From Gammaproteobacteria bacterium (GTDB lineage Bacteria; Pseudomonadota; Gammaproteobacteria; SG8-11): 45,821 bases of DNA. A model generated the notes under the pieces. That model ran no database searches. It saw nothing but the letters and a program-made list of their open reading frames with translations, and had not been told where the DNA came from. Below, piece by piece: positions 1 through 8,261 of this stretch. The position numbers and the translations under genes were made by a program. The stretch spans positions 1 to 45,821 of the forward strand of contig JAHECY010000023.1 of the NCBI GenBank assembly GCA_024641505.1, given 5' to 3'. Position 1 is the stretch's first letter, and each line of letters opens with the position of its first letter.

Positions 1-2
1 GT

Positions 3-188
3 CCGGTATCCCTCTATGTCTATTGTGAAGACGTGGATACCGTTCACGAGCGCGCCAATGCCAACGGCTTGCAGGTGCTGGAGCAACCTCAAAACATGTT
101 CTGGGGGGACCGGGTGGCGAAATTCAAGGACAGTAATGGTCATCTTTGGAGTTTTGCCACGCGTTTGGCCGATGCCGCCCGTATGTAA
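3..188 (+). CDS. VOC-family (glyoxalase/bleomycin-resistance fold) protein, C-terminal part
   Basis: The gene enters from the left edge, so only the last 61 codons are seen. The frame beginning at base 3 reads without interruption to TAA at 186-188. It contains WGDRVAKFKDSNGHLWSFAT, the typical last beta strand of VOC proteins of the PhnB/glyoxalase type, with the metal-site region near the end. Such proteins are small cytoplasmic metal-dependent enzymes or drug/antibiotic-binding proteins; the substrate cannot be told from this fragment. The start and N-terminal half lie outside the window. A hairpin follows about 50 bases downstream. Confidence 0.75.
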   Translation, partial: PVSLYVYCEDVDTVHERANANGLQVLEQPQNMFWGDRVAKFKDSNGHLWSFATRLADAARM

Positions 189-238
189 TTCGTTTTGTTC
201 TTGAGTCCTTCCCGCTAATACCGGACACTGTAGTCGAT

Positions 239-272
239 CCGGCCTCGCGTGTCATGAGTTACGCGGGGCCGG
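239..272 (+). terminator. GC-rich hairpin downstream of the VOC gene
   Basis: CCGGCCTCGCGT (239-250) pairs with ACGCGGGGCCGG (261-272), a 12-bp stem with one G-T pair, around a 10-base loop. There is no T tract after it, so it may be a weak or Rho-assisted terminator or a transcript-stabilising structure. Confidence 0.4.
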
Positions 273-399
273 TCTGATGCCGTGCCATCAGGTGCTTGCT
301 GTACACCGAGGTTTTTCCCGCGCATATGTATGAATTTTCGCGGAGCGTTAATGGTTCCTGATACGCGCCTTACCGCATCTGCCTACGGATACGATAGTC

Positions 400-1296
400 A
401 TGCCCGAGATCAAATCCCGGCGTACCACGCCGCCACGCATACGGTTTATACGTCTTGCCATGGGAGTCTTATCCTGGGTAGCTCCCGGGTTGGCGGTTGC
501 CTGGCTGTATCGCTTGTGGTTTTTTGCGCCTCGTTTTCCCGAGCCCGCCCGGGAGGCGCGTTATCGGCAAAGCGCGCGCCAGGAATTGCTGGAACACGAT
601 CCCGGGCCGGTGAGCGTCTCGGTGTGGGGCGAAGGTCCGGCGGTTCTGTTAATTCACGGTTGGAGTGGTCGCGGTATGCAGTTGGGAGCCATGGTGGCGC
701 CCCTGGTGGACCGGGGCTATCGTGTCATCACCTTCGATGCGCCGGGTCATGGGCGCAGCCCCGGACGTGGCACCAATGCTTTTATGGTACGCGATATCGT
801 GCTGCGGTTGGCGCAGCGTTACGGAGCGTTTCACTGCATTGTCGGCCATTCCTTTGGCGCCTTGTGCACGGTGATGGCCCTGGCGCGGGGCGTGCCGGCG
901 ACCAGGGTGGTCACCATCGGTTCGCCTACCCAGTTGCCGTGGTTGCTGGATAGATTCTTCCGCTACCTGCGCGTTCCGGACGCGGTGGTGACGGGGTTTC
1001 AGCGTCGGGCGGAGCGCGAGTTCGGCGCCGACGTCTGGCAGCAGGCTTCGGCCGATCATCTGGCGCAGCAGTTGTCGGTGCCGGCATTGATCATTCACGA
1101 TCGGGATGACCGTGAAGTGGCGTGTCATCAAAGTGAGATTCTGGCGCGCGCCTGGTCCGGTTCACGGCTATTGATTACGGAAGGTCTGGGGCATCGCCGT
1201 ATCTTGCGAGATCCCGGAGTGATTACCGCGATCAGTGATTTTGTGACAGCGCAGGAGCCACCGGACCCGTTGCCAATCACAGACACAAAAAGCTGA
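400..1296 (+). CDS. Alpha/beta hydrolase with N-terminal membrane segment
   Basis: A 298-residue protein with a complete alpha/beta-hydrolase core. Residues about 15-42 are hydrophobic and may anchor it in the inner membrane. HGWSG at about 86-90 is the oxyanion-hole region, GHSFG at 149-153 gives the nucleophile Ser151, Asp236 or Asp237 in HDRDD is the likely acid, and His265 in EGLGHRR is the likely catalytic base. This shows an intact serine hydrolase or esterase, but the substrate is unknown. The ATG at 400 has no clear ribosome-binding site. An overlapping ORF starting at 282 in another frame is a shadow. A minisatellite starts 6 bases after the stop codon. Confidence 0.85.
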   Translation: MPEIKSRRTTPPRIRFIRLAMGVLSWVAPGLAVAWLYRLWFFAPRFPEPAREARYRQSARQELLEHDPGPVSVSVWGEGPAVLLIHGWSGRGMQLGAMVAPLVDRGYRVITFDAPGHGRSPGRGTNAFMVRDIVLRLAQRYGAFHCIVGHSFGALCTVMALARGVPATRVVTIGSPTQLPWLLDRFFRYLRVPDAVVTGFQRRAEREFGADVWQQASADHLAQQLSVPALIIHDRDDREVACHQSEILARAWSGSRLLITEGLGHRRILRDPGVITAISDFVTAQEPPDPLPITDTKS

Positions 1297-1301
1297 ATCA
1301 C

Positions 1302-1413
1302 GCCAAGACGCCAGGACGCCAGGACGCCAAGACGCCAAGACGCCAAGTACGCCAAGTACGCCAAGTACGCCAAGTACGCCAAGTACGCCAAGTACGCCAA
1401 GTACGCCAAGTAC
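1302..1413. repeat. Minisatellite: 5 x 8-mer GCCARGAC followed by 8 x 9-mer GCCAAGTAC
   Basis: Five near-identical 8-base units (GCCAAGAC or GCCAGGAC, 1302-1341) pass directly into eight perfect 9-base units (GCCAAGTAC, 1342-1413). The 9-mers are identical, which points to recent expansion by slippage or recombination; the 8-mers vary at one position. The array sits just after the hydrolase stop codon and about 100 bases from the 3' end of the convergent MAPEG gene, so it disrupts nothing. On the minus strand the 9-mer reads as repeated YLA or VLG codons, which explains spurious ORFs there. Confidence 0.97.
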
Positions 1414-1510
1414 GCTCAGGCAACGCGTTAAATATTTCCTGGAAAAGCGTGCTCTTACTTCGCGTGTGTGGCGCCGTGGTGCGACAAATAATGTTGATGA
1501 TGGATCATCG

Positions 1511-1918
1511 TCAGCCAAACAGCAGCGTCACCGCCAGAGTCATCTGCGCGGCAAACCCCACCATGAAGGCCGCTACCCGTAACAGCGGAACCGCGAAGGT
1601 GAACACCAGGTAGTGCGTCAAACGTGCCCAGAAATAGATGGCGCAGGCCAGGGTCGTGGTCGACGTGCTGATGCCTTGTACTTGCAGAGCCAACACCAGC
1701 GGTGCGAAGATCACCAGGTTTTCCACCGCGTTCAGGTGCGCCTTCTGCATGCGATCGGCCCAGGCGGCTCGGGCGCCGGGTTCGGGGAAGCGAAATAGAA
1801 TGGCGGTAATCGGCCCCAATTCGACCATGCGATTCAGGATATAGGGTATCCAGAACAGAGAGGTCATTAATACCGTGGCGACCAGCCAGAACATTTCTGG
1901 ATTGAGAGCATGATTCAT
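1511..1918 (-). CDS. MAPEG family membrane protein
   Basis: A 135-residue membrane protein of the MAPEG family (membrane-associated proteins in eicosanoid and glutathione metabolism). Four hydrophobic segments are visible, at about 9-30, 62-80, 86-105 and 112-132. The family signature region RMQKAHLNAVENLVIFAP and the later FWARLTHYLVF with Arg and His are present. Bacterial members are often of unknown substrate, sometimes glutathione transferase-like. The start at 1918 is preferred over an ATG two codons upstream because GGGAGG (about 1926-1931) is well spaced from 1918 and too close to 1924. Its ATG overlaps the TGA of a short upstream ORF (ATGA), suggesting translational coupling if that ORF is real. 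Confidence 0.85.
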   Translation of the reverse strand: MNHALNPEMFWLVATVLMTSLFWIPYILNRMVELGPITAILFRFPEPGARAAWADRMQKAHLNAVENLVIFAPLVLALQVQGISTSTTTLACAIYFWARLTHYLVFTFAVPLLRVAAFMVGFAAQMTLAVTLLFG

Positions 1919-2076
1919 GCGCATGCCTCCCGGGTGGGTTCCGGTGCCGCGTTGCCCGGTATCACCCGCCGGTGGTTGCGCGCATTACCGGCGCAGTCGC
2001 AGGTTGCGAGGGCGTAAAACGCCGTCGACAAGTCTTCGGCCCATGGGCCGCCGTCGATGGTTTCCATTAGTATCAT
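1915..2076 (-). CDS. Possible small ORF coupled to the MAPEG gene
   Basis: About 53 codons, ending with TGA that overlaps the MAPEG start by four bases. The product would be hydrophilic with a CDC motif and a basic C-terminal half. I do not recognise a family. The start is uncertain: ATG at 2076 or 2067, or an upstream codon at 2205, and none has a strong ribosome-binding site. The only support is the ATGA overlap and open frame; it may be simply leader sequence of the MAPEG transcript. Confidence 0.25.
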   Translation of the reverse strand: MILMETIDGGPWAEDLSTAFYALATCDCAGNARNHRRVIPGNAAPEPTREACA

Positions 2077-2205
2077 AACCCTATGCTCCGGAATTATCGT
2101 CAATTGAAGTTTGTAATTACTGCTGCCGTACCAGGGCCGTGTTATTGAACTTGACGCAGCGCTCAACCATGAGGCTACTCTAACGGGCATCAATTGGATA
2201 CGCAA

Positions 2206-3225
2206 CTATTGCGATGGGGGTTTGAGGGTGTCATCAACCCACTGCCGACCGAAGCGTTGCTGGAGTTTGGGCAGGGGGTAGTCGGCATATTGTTGATGAA
2301 AAGCGCGTAACTGCTGCTCTGCCTGGGGCAGCTTGCGCGCTTGCAGCAGTGCTTCAATACGCCGCAACCAGTCGTCGATGACAGCCGTGCGGGCGTCGAG
2401 GTCAGCGGCGCCAGTCGCGGGAGACATCGGCGTGGGTCGGTCCGGCGCGGATTCCCGGGCGAATTTCCGCGTCATGGAGGCAGCGGGCTCGGGTTCTGGC
2501 TCCCGCTCCGCCGACGCGGACCTGTCGCTTTGCGCCGAAAATTCAGTAATGGCGTCGTGCTCGGCAGTAGCGGCTTTTTGCTTCACCTCGCTCCGTTGCA
2601 GCGCCGAGCGGCCGTCGAGCGGGATGATCGCCTGGGGCTGCGGTATTGGTCCAGGGGCGGCGGTCGCCGCCGCGGGCGCGGTGCTCATCCGTTCTTCGAT
2701 GACGCCTTGGCTAAGCACGCTCGCTCGGGAACGGTCAGCGTTTGCGGTTTTGCCCTCCACGCTCAGCTTCGGCCCGGGTTGCGCCTGATAATCGGCAACG
2801 GCATCGTCGCGCACCGCACGCCGACGCAGTTCTTGCTTGACTACCGCATCGGTTGCCATGACAGCCGTGTCAGCCTTAGTCGCCGGCGCAGCTATTTCCA
2901 GTGCCAGCTCCGGTTCCGGTGTCGCGGGTTGTGGTGTGGCCGTCCGCTCCGGTGCCGGTGCGGAGGTCAGCGCTGTCGGGGTTTCCCGTTGCAGTTGCAG
3001 GATCACGCCCACTGCCAGCACCAGCAGCGCGGCGCTGGCCAGAGACGTGCCCCACCGGTGCCAGAATCGCGGCTTGCTGTCGATGGCAGCCGCCAATTCG
3101 CGACGCGCCGCCGCCCGGATTGCGGCATCCAGGGGTGCCGGGGGTTCCGCGGTCGGGGCCGCCCGGTACAGACGTGACAGGTCGTCGCTATTGTCGGCAG
3201 GTGTTTTGGAAATGTGGTCGCTCAT
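2206..3225 (-). CDS. Putative anti-sigma factor, single-pass membrane protein
   Basis: A 339-residue protein whose ATG overlaps the TGA of the ECF sigma gene by four bases, the usual arrangement for a cognate anti-sigma factor. Residues 1-55 are cytosolic in a model with one transmembrane segment at about 60-81 (a run of Ala, Leu and Val after RFWHRWG). The periplasmic part is long, rich in Ala, Pro, Glu and Gln and probably disordered, and ends in a helical, Leu- and Gln-rich domain (about 285-335). No zinc-binding HxxxCxxC motif is visible, so it is not a classical ZAS protein. The role is inferred from context; the sensed signal is unknown. Confidence 0.7.
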   Translation of the reverse strand: MSDHISKTPADNSDDLSRLYRAAPTAEPPAPLDAAIRAAARRELAAAIDSKPRFWHRWGTSLASAALLVLAVGVILQLQRETPTALTSAPAPERTATPQPATPEPELALEIAAPATKADTAVMATDAVVKQELRRRAVRDDAVADYQAQPGPKLSVEGKTANADRSRASVLSQGVIEERMSTAPAAATAAPGPIPQPQAIIPLDGRSALQRSEVKQKAATAEHDAITEFSAQSDRSASAEREPEPEPAASMTRKFARESAPDRPTPMSPATGAADLDARTAVIDDWLRRIEALLQARKLPQAEQQLRAFHQQYADYPLPKLQQRFGRQWVDDTLKPPSQ

Positions 3226-3782
3226 GTCAGAAATTCCCGCAGGCCGGTACGCAGCTTGGCAATAGCGTAGCGTAGTCTGCTTTTCACCGCCTCCACATTC
3301 TCGGTGGACAACGCGGCGATTTCCTGCAGGCTCAGTCCCGCTTCCTCTTTCAGTAAAAAGACATCGCGTTGTGCGTCAGGCAAATCCCGCACCAGTTCCA
3401 GCAGGCGCGCCAGGCAACTGTGATTATGCACCAGATCCGCCACGTCCAGCTGTTGCGCATCGGGCAGCTCGTCGGTGTCGGCAGGATCATGTGTTGCCAA
3501 CTGCGGTCGGCGGCGCTGGCTGCGAAAATGATCCAACGCGCGATTGCGCGCGATCTGAAACAAATAGGTGCGAAAGGAGGCGCTTGCCTGGTAACGGCTG
3601 CGCGCCTGAATCAGACGTAACCACACGTCCTGATAAATTTCTTCCGCGGTCTGGTCGTGCGCCAGCAAGCGCGTGAGATAGCGATAGAGGGGGCCTTTGT
3701 GCCTCTGGTAGAGGATATCAAAAGCCCCCGCGTCACCCTGCTGGTAGCGTAGCATCAGATGTTCATCGCTTTCGTCACGCAC
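3222..3782 (-). CDS. ECF-type RNA polymerase sigma factor
   Basis: A 186-residue sigma-70 family protein with region 2 (about 8-85, including DILYQRHKGPLYRYLTRLL and the helix TAEEIYQDVWLRL) and region 4 (about 125-180, with LPDAQRDVFLLKEEAGLSLQ and a helix-turn-helix ending ESVKSRL-like). There is no region 1.1 or 3, as expected for ECF factors. The start is GTG at 3782 with an AAAGGG ribosome-binding site; no nearer ATG keeps region 2 intact. It lies 16 bases after the vWA lipoprotein gene and overlaps the anti-sigma-like gene, so the three genes are likely one operon with vWA first. Confidence 0.92.
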   Translation of the reverse strand: MRDESDEHLMLRYQQGDAGAFDILYQRHKGPLYRYLTRLLAHDQTAEEIYQDVWLRLIQARSRYQASASFRTYLFQIARNRALDHFRSQRRRPQLATHDPADTDELPDAQQLDVADLVHNHSCLARLLELVRDLPDAQRDVFLLKEEAGLSLQEIAALSTENVEAVKSRLRYAIAKLRTGLREFLT

Positions 3783-3798
3783 GCAACGCCCTTTGTTT

Positions 3799-5592
3799 CT
3801 ATTCCCTTTGGGAAGTGGCGACCGGCTCGCCGGCCAGAGTACGGGTGAGATTCACCAGTTTGACGAATTCACTGCGGTACCCGAAACGATCCTCACCACG
3901 GGCTGGTCGCGCCAATTCTAGCACATCGGTATAGGAATACCCGCCACTGTAAGTGCCACCGCGCAGCAGTTGGCCGAAAGCGGCGACACTGGCGGCGAAG
4001 CGGAAGTTATCGCTGGTATGGCGCAACGTGTCACGCATATCGCTGTTACTGATACTGCGGCTGTGCAGCTTGCTGTCGGTGGCGCCGGGCAATTTGTAGC
4101 GAAGTTTCACGAATGCCAGTTCCGAATCATTGTTGCCGGTGGGTTCCGGCGCGGTGCCATAACGCAGAGCGTCGATGCGGGTGCCGGTGCCGCCGCTGAG
4201 GGCGATTTCATAAAGCGCGGTGACGCTGTGGCCGGCGCCGATATCGCCGGCATCGACCTTGTCGTTATTGAAATCTTCGCGCTTGAGCATGCGGTTTTCG
4301 TAACCGATCAGACGATATTCCGCGACCAGGCGGGGGTTGAACTCAATCTGGATTTTCACGTCGCTGGCGATGGTTTGCAGGGTCGCCGACATTTGCTCCA
4401 CCAGTACTTTATGGGCTTCGTTCAAAGTATCGATGTAAGCGTAATTGCCGTTGCCGGTATCCGCCAGTTGCTCCATCAATTGATCGTTATAGTTACCGCT
4501 GCCGAAACCCAGGGTGGTGAGGGTGATGCCGGTTTGACGTTGCGCCGCCACCAGATCTTTCAGCGCCTCGAAATTTACGGTGCCCACATTGAAATCACCG
4601 TCAGTCGCCAACAACACCCGGTTGATGCCATTGGTGATAAAGGCCTGGCGCGCCATCTGGTAGGCGAGTCGAATACCGGCGGCGCCGTTAGTGGAGCCCC
4701 CGGCGGTAAGTTGTTCCAGGGCGCGTTCAATTTTCAGGCGCTGGTTGCCGGCGGTGGGTTCCAGTACCACGCCGGAAGCGCCGGCATAGACCACCAGGGA
4801 TACCCGATCCTGTGCCCGTAACTGCCGGCTCAGCATTTTGAGCGAAGTCTTCAGCAATCCCAGTTTGTCAGGAGATTGCATGGAACCGGAGACATCCACC
4901 AGAAACACCAGGTTGGTGGCCGGCAGTTCCTGGTTCGGGTCGTGATAGCCCTTGATGCCGATATGCAGCAAGCGGGTGTTCGGGTTCCAGGGCGTGACCG
5001 CCAGTTCGGTGATGACACTGAACGGTACGGATCGGTCGGTCGACGCCGGATAGTCGTAGTCGAAGTAATTGATTAATTCTTCCACGCGGACCGCGTCCTT
5101 GGGTGGCAAGGTGCCCGCGGTCAACAGGCGACGCACATTGCTGTAGCTGCCGGTATCCACGTCGATGGAAAATGTGGAGACCGGATGCTCCGCCGTACGA
5201 CGCACGGCATTTTCTTGCACATGGGCGTAATTTTCCCGGTCCATCGGCGCGTCGGGATAATACACGTAACTTTCGGTGGCAATGCCGGGGGCGAACGCCA
5301 TGCCGGCGCGGTCACGGGACTCCATGAGGGGCAGCGCCTTAGCGCGAGGTGCCGGCGCCGGGGTGGTGGTGTCGGTTTTGCGTTTTTCCTCTTTTACCAA
5401 CAGGTGCTCCGCGGTGGTGACGGGTGCGGCGGGGGTCGCCACGGGCTGGTCCGTCGGTGTCGGTGCGTCATGTAGGGTAATCGGTGCCGGCAAGGGTTTC
5501 GGGGATTTATCCGCATGTTCGGTCTGGGTGGTGCAAGCCGTAGCGATGGCCAGACCGATCAAGGTGATACTGGTTATTAGCATACGATTCAT
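3799..5592 (-). CDS. vWA domain lipoprotein with DUF3520 (YfbK-like)
   Basis: A 597-residue exported protein. The N-terminus has a signal sequence ending in ATAC, consistent with lipidation at Cys20. A Pro/Thr-rich linker follows to about residue 90. The von Willebrand factor A domain begins near 228 with a complete MIDAS motif DVSGS (233-237), and the C-terminal quarter carries the DUF3520 pattern (GGTYSGGYSYTDVLELA and following), as in E. coli YfbK. It probably binds a protein partner through a divalent metal at the outer or inner membrane. Being the first gene of an operon with an ECF sigma factor suggests a role in sensing or responding to envelope state; that is inference. The neighbour on the other side is divergent. 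Confidence 0.9.
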   Translation of the reverse strand: MNRMLITSITLIGLAIATACTTQTEHADKSPKPLPAPITLHDAPTPTDQPVATPAAPVTTAEHLLVKEEKRKTDTTTPAPAPRAKALPLMESRDRAGMAFAPGIATESYVYYPDAPMDRENYAHVQENAVRRTAEHPVSTFSIDVDTGSYSNVRRLLTAGTLPPKDAVRVEELINYFDYDYPASTDRSVPFSVITELAVTPWNPNTRLLHIGIKGYHDPNQELPATNLVFLVDVSGSMQSPDKLGLLKTSLKMLSRQLRAQDRVSLVVYAGASGVVLEPTAGNQRLKIERALEQLTAGGSTNGAAGIRLAYQMARQAFITNGINRVLLATDGDFNVGTVNFEALKDLVAAQRQTGITLTTLGFGSGNYNDQLMEQLADTGNGNYAYIDTLNEAHKVLVEQMSATLQTIASDVKIQIEFNPRLVAEYRLIGYENRMLKREDFNNDKVDAGDIGAGHSVTALYEIALSGGTGTRIDALRYGTAPEPTGNNDSELAFVKLRYKLPGATDSKLHSRSISNSDMRDTLRHTSDNFRFAASVAAFGQLLRGGTYSGGYSYTDVLELARPARGEDRFGYRSEFVKLVNLTRTLAGEPVATSQRE

Positions 5593-5694
5593 GGTGCTTC
5601 TCCTGGTGATTCGAGTGTGACTACCCTGTTAAACGCCGCGCCGTGGAAAAGGGGTTAAACTGGAGAGAAGTTATTTCGCAAAGGTAAATACGCC

Positions 5695-6072
5695 ATGGCT
5701 CAGATCCCCGAACACTTCGACGATCTCTATACCGAAAAAACCTTCTGGCAGAAACTCAAGGATTACGCCAAGGCGGCGGGTCGGGAGGTGGTGGAGAAGA
5801 CGTTATTGTTGTTCTATGCGGCGCAGCGACCGGAAGTTCCGGTGTGGGCGAAGACGGTAATCTACGGCGCCTTGGGATACTTTATTTTGCCAGCGGACAC
5901 CATTCCCGATTTCACGCCGCTGGTGGGATACAGTGACGATCTGGGCGCGATTACCCTGGCCCTGGCCACCGTGGCGGCCTACATCAATGACGAGGTCCGG
6001 GCCAAGGCTCGGGATAAGTTACGCAGCTGGTTTGGCGATTCTCAGGAAGACGCCGTGGCCGGTCGAGAATAA
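5695..6072 (+). CDS. YkvA family protein (DUF1232)
   Basis: A 125-residue protein with the DUF1232 core at about 55-95: WAKTVIYGALGYFILPADTI followed by PDFTPLVGYSDD, which is diagnostic of the YkvA family. The central hydrophobic helix may associate with the membrane. The molecular function of the family is not established. AAAGG precedes the ATG. It is divergent from the vWA gene (102 bases between starts), and its last 31 bases overlap the 3' end of the convergent methyltransferase gene. Confidence 0.88.
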   Translation: MAQIPEHFDDLYTEKTFWQKLKDYAKAAGREVVEKTLLLFYAAQRPEVPVWAKTVIYGALGYFILPADTIPDFTPLVGYSDDLGAITLALATVAAYINDEVRAKARDKLRSWFGDSQEDAVAGRE

Positions 6073-6698
6073 ACCTGGCTCAACCAGATAAAGGTATGGT
6101 TCTGATAGGTCTTGTCAAATCCCGCGGCACGTACCCACTGCTCCACTTGCTCCGGATCGTGTACATAGGGTCTGAAATCCGAACCGATCAATTTCATGAC
6201 GATGCTGCCTATTTTTACCGCGCTACGCATGAGCCAGGTGTTGCGCGGATAGGTCAAGGCATAGACCCGTTGGGTGGCGGCCAGGGACCGATGGACCAGG
6301 CCATCGACATCGGGATAACAGCAGATCACCTTATCCATCAGGGTAATGTCCGCCGGTGCGATATTATCCATGAGCATGAAGTCACCGACGTGGTAGTCAG
6401 TACGCGTGTCCAAGCCCCGGTCCGAGGCCCAGGCCCGCGCTTCGTCGATCATGGTTGGGGCCAGATCCACGCCCACGGCGCTGCTGGCGCCCTGGTCCAG
6501 CAAATGCATATGCAATTGACCAACGCCACAACCAATTTCCAGTAGAGTAGTGTCTTTAAATCCCGCTTGCTGAATGCCGGCCAGCATTTGTTGTTGGCAA
6601 TCTTCAAAACCCTTGCGCGTGAAGCGGCGGCGGTAGGATCCGGCGAAACGCGAAAAAAATTTTCCGGCGGAACGGGCATGGGGACTGCAGCACTGCAT
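6042..6698 (-). CDS. Class I SAM-dependent methyltransferase
   Basis: About 218 residues with a standard Rossmann-fold methyltransferase: motif I LEIGCGVGQLH binds SAM, followed by the acidic VGVDLAP strand, a YHVGDF motif and the post-motif region around VICCYPDVD. The pattern resembles Mg-protoporphyrin O-methyltransferase-like proteins, but no pigment genes are nearby and the substrate is unknown. I place the start at the ATG 6698, since residues upstream of it (to 6767) look non-conserved and have no ribosome-binding site; the upstream start is possible. The last 31 bases overlap the convergent DUF1232 gene. Confidence 0.85.
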   Translation of the reverse strand: MQCCSPHARSAGKFFSRFAGSYRRRFTRKGFEDCQQQMLAGIQQAGFKDTTLLEIGCGVGQLHMHLLDQGASSAVGVDLAPTMIDEARAWASDRGLDTRTDYHVGDFMLMDNIAPADITLMDKVICCYPDVDGLVHRSLAATQRVYALTYPRNTWLMRSAVKIGSIVMKLIGSDFRPYVHDPEQVEQWVRAAGFDKTYQNHTFIWLSQVYSRPATASS

Positions 6699-6855
6699 GG
6701 GGATTCTCACTCTGGTTAAAAACTGAGGGTATTCTACCTCGGAGCGACCGTTGGGTACACTCCTCATGCCATGGTGGAGAATCGCTCGCGATGGCCGATA
6801 GACTTTAATAGTGCCTTACCTGGCCATCAATTTATGCCAATACCCGGGAGATCGC

Positions 6856-7836
6856 ATGCACAAAGTACTGTTGTCGAATGTTAGCTGCGATGGTTGGTTT
6901 CGTGACGCGGCCACTTCAAGTTTCTGGATTCGTATCTATACTTCGTTGCTGGTGCCCCATGATAAATTTGTAGTTAGCCTGCAAAGTGCCATAAAGGAGC
7001 TGGCGCTTGAACAACCGGTGGCCATCAGTTACGGCGTGCAGGAAGGTATCAACGTTCCGCACTTTCAGCACTATATGTATGCCGGCAAGAATGGCATGAC
7101 GGTGCTTGAGTTTGCCTCGGAACAGCGGGCACTGAAAAAATCCAATTTCGTGTTCATCGCCACTCCGATGGCGATCGATGGCAAACCGGGCAACCCACTG
7201 CGCACGCGGCACCGCCTGGATGTGGCGGCAAGCGTGATGCGCCTGCATGCCGGTGTGAATTTTATGCGTGATATCGTGTTCGAGGGCGAGGTCACGGCGC
7301 TGGATGACAAATTCGTGGCGCCCGGCGAAGAAATCAAGATGCCGCAAACGCCGGAAGGCCCGTTTATCAATGAAAAAAATTGGGGACATATCGGTGAGAT
7401 CGCCAAATCCCTGACCGCTTTGTCGGAGGAAAGCCGCCGGCGCATCGAGTTGGCCTTGGAATATTTTGACAAGGCGCAGCAACAGGAAGATGCCATGTTC
7501 TATTACTGGACGGCCCTGGAGATGCTGTGTGGTGGTCGGGATAAGACGATACGGCTTAAACTCAAGGAATGTTACGAGCTGGATAATGTCGATGTTGTGG
7601 ATCGCGCCACGGGTTTCGGATTCATTTCCCAGTGGCGTCACGGATTTTTCAATCAGGGCCTGCGGCCCAGTTTGAGTTCGGATGTGCGGCGCTACATCCA
7701 GTTGCTGTTTCTGGATCTGTTGCGTCACGAATTGCACTTGCCCTGGGTCGGTTATCTGGCGGCGATTCAGCAGGCTCCGGGTTATAATCTGGAGGATATC
7801 GGCCTCGCGGATAATCGCGTCAGCGCGCAGCGATAA
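6856..7836 (+). CDS. Hypothetical protein, possibly with a HEPN-like C-terminal helical domain
   Basis: About 326 residues, no signal peptide or membrane segment. The N-terminal half is mixed alpha/beta and unrecognised. The C-terminal part (about 200-310) is helical, with the pattern ALEYFDKAQQQEDAMFYYW, then TALEMLCGG and an RHGFFNQ stretch; this order resembles Apea-like HEPN domains, but the RxxxxH motif is not clean. The assignment is tentative. The ATG at 6856 is preferred over a GTG at 6811 because GGGAG lies six to eight bases upstream. The next gene follows 14 bases later and is likely co-transcribed. Confidence 0.7.
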   Translation: MHKVLLSNVSCDGWFRDAATSSFWIRIYTSLLVPHDKFVVSLQSAIKELALEQPVAISYGVQEGINVPHFQHYMYAGKNGMTVLEFASEQRALKKSNFVFIATPMAIDGKPGNPLRTRHRLDVAASVMRLHAGVNFMRDIVFEGEVTALDDKFVAPGEEIKMPQTPEGPFINEKNWGHIGEIAKSLTALSEESRRRIELALEYFDKAQQQEDAMFYYWTALEMLCGGRDKTIRLKLKECYELDNVDVVDRATGFGFISQWRHGFFNQGLRPSLSSDVRRYIQLLFLDLLRHELHLPWVGYLAAIQQAPGYNLEDIGLADNRVSAQR

Positions 7837-7850
7837 CGACTAACACGCTT

Positions 7851-8261
7851 ATGACATCCCGAGCAATCAGATTGGTGAAACAGGTGCTGGATGAATTGGT
7901 GGACGGCCGGTTCATCGAGAACCGTTCGGGTGTCACGGTACCCGCGTCGTCTCCGGGCGGATTTGATGCTACCTTCAGTGAAAATTTCCACGAGTACACT
8001 GTGCGCCTGGGCGACTGGGAATGTCACTTCATCAGATCCAATCTTGATGATGCCGTGAATTGTTTTAGTTATGCATTGACCCATCCTACCCGTGTGAAAA
8101 TTTTCTCCCGTCATGGTGTGCGCTATAAGTGGCAGCTGCAATTCCGTGAAGGTGGCGAATGGCGCAATTACACTGCCTGCCAGAAATTCGCATACCCCTA
8201 TCTTGGCAAGTTGACCCTGGAGTATCAGGAAAATCGACCGTTGGAAGAGCTGGCGGCTTGA
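7851..8261 (+). CDS. Hypothetical protein, 136 aa
   Basis: Follows the previous gene by 14 bases in the same direction. The product is soluble, with alternating strand-like segments (HEYTVRLGDWECHFIRS, YKWQLQFREGGEW) and a final LEELAA helix. I do not recognise a family. The codon pattern matches the neighbours, and the tight spacing supports a real gene. Its function may be linked to the preceding unknown protein. A long antisense ORF covering 7782-8486 is judged to be a shadow. Confidence 0.6.
   Translation: MTSRAIRLVKQVLDELVDGRFIENRSGVTVPASSPGGFDATFSENFHEYTVRLGDWECHFIRSNLDDAVNCFSYALTHPTRVKIFSRHGVRYKWQLQFREGGEWRNYTACQKFAYPYLGKLTLEYQENRPLEELAA

Noticed and set aside
649-1131. Minus-strand ORF inside the hydrolase gene
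   Set aside because: The plus-strand frame has a complete catalytic triad; the antisense frame has no pattern.
1302-1413. CRISPR-like array
   Set aside because: The units are 8-9 bases and directly adjacent with no spacers, so it is a minisatellite.
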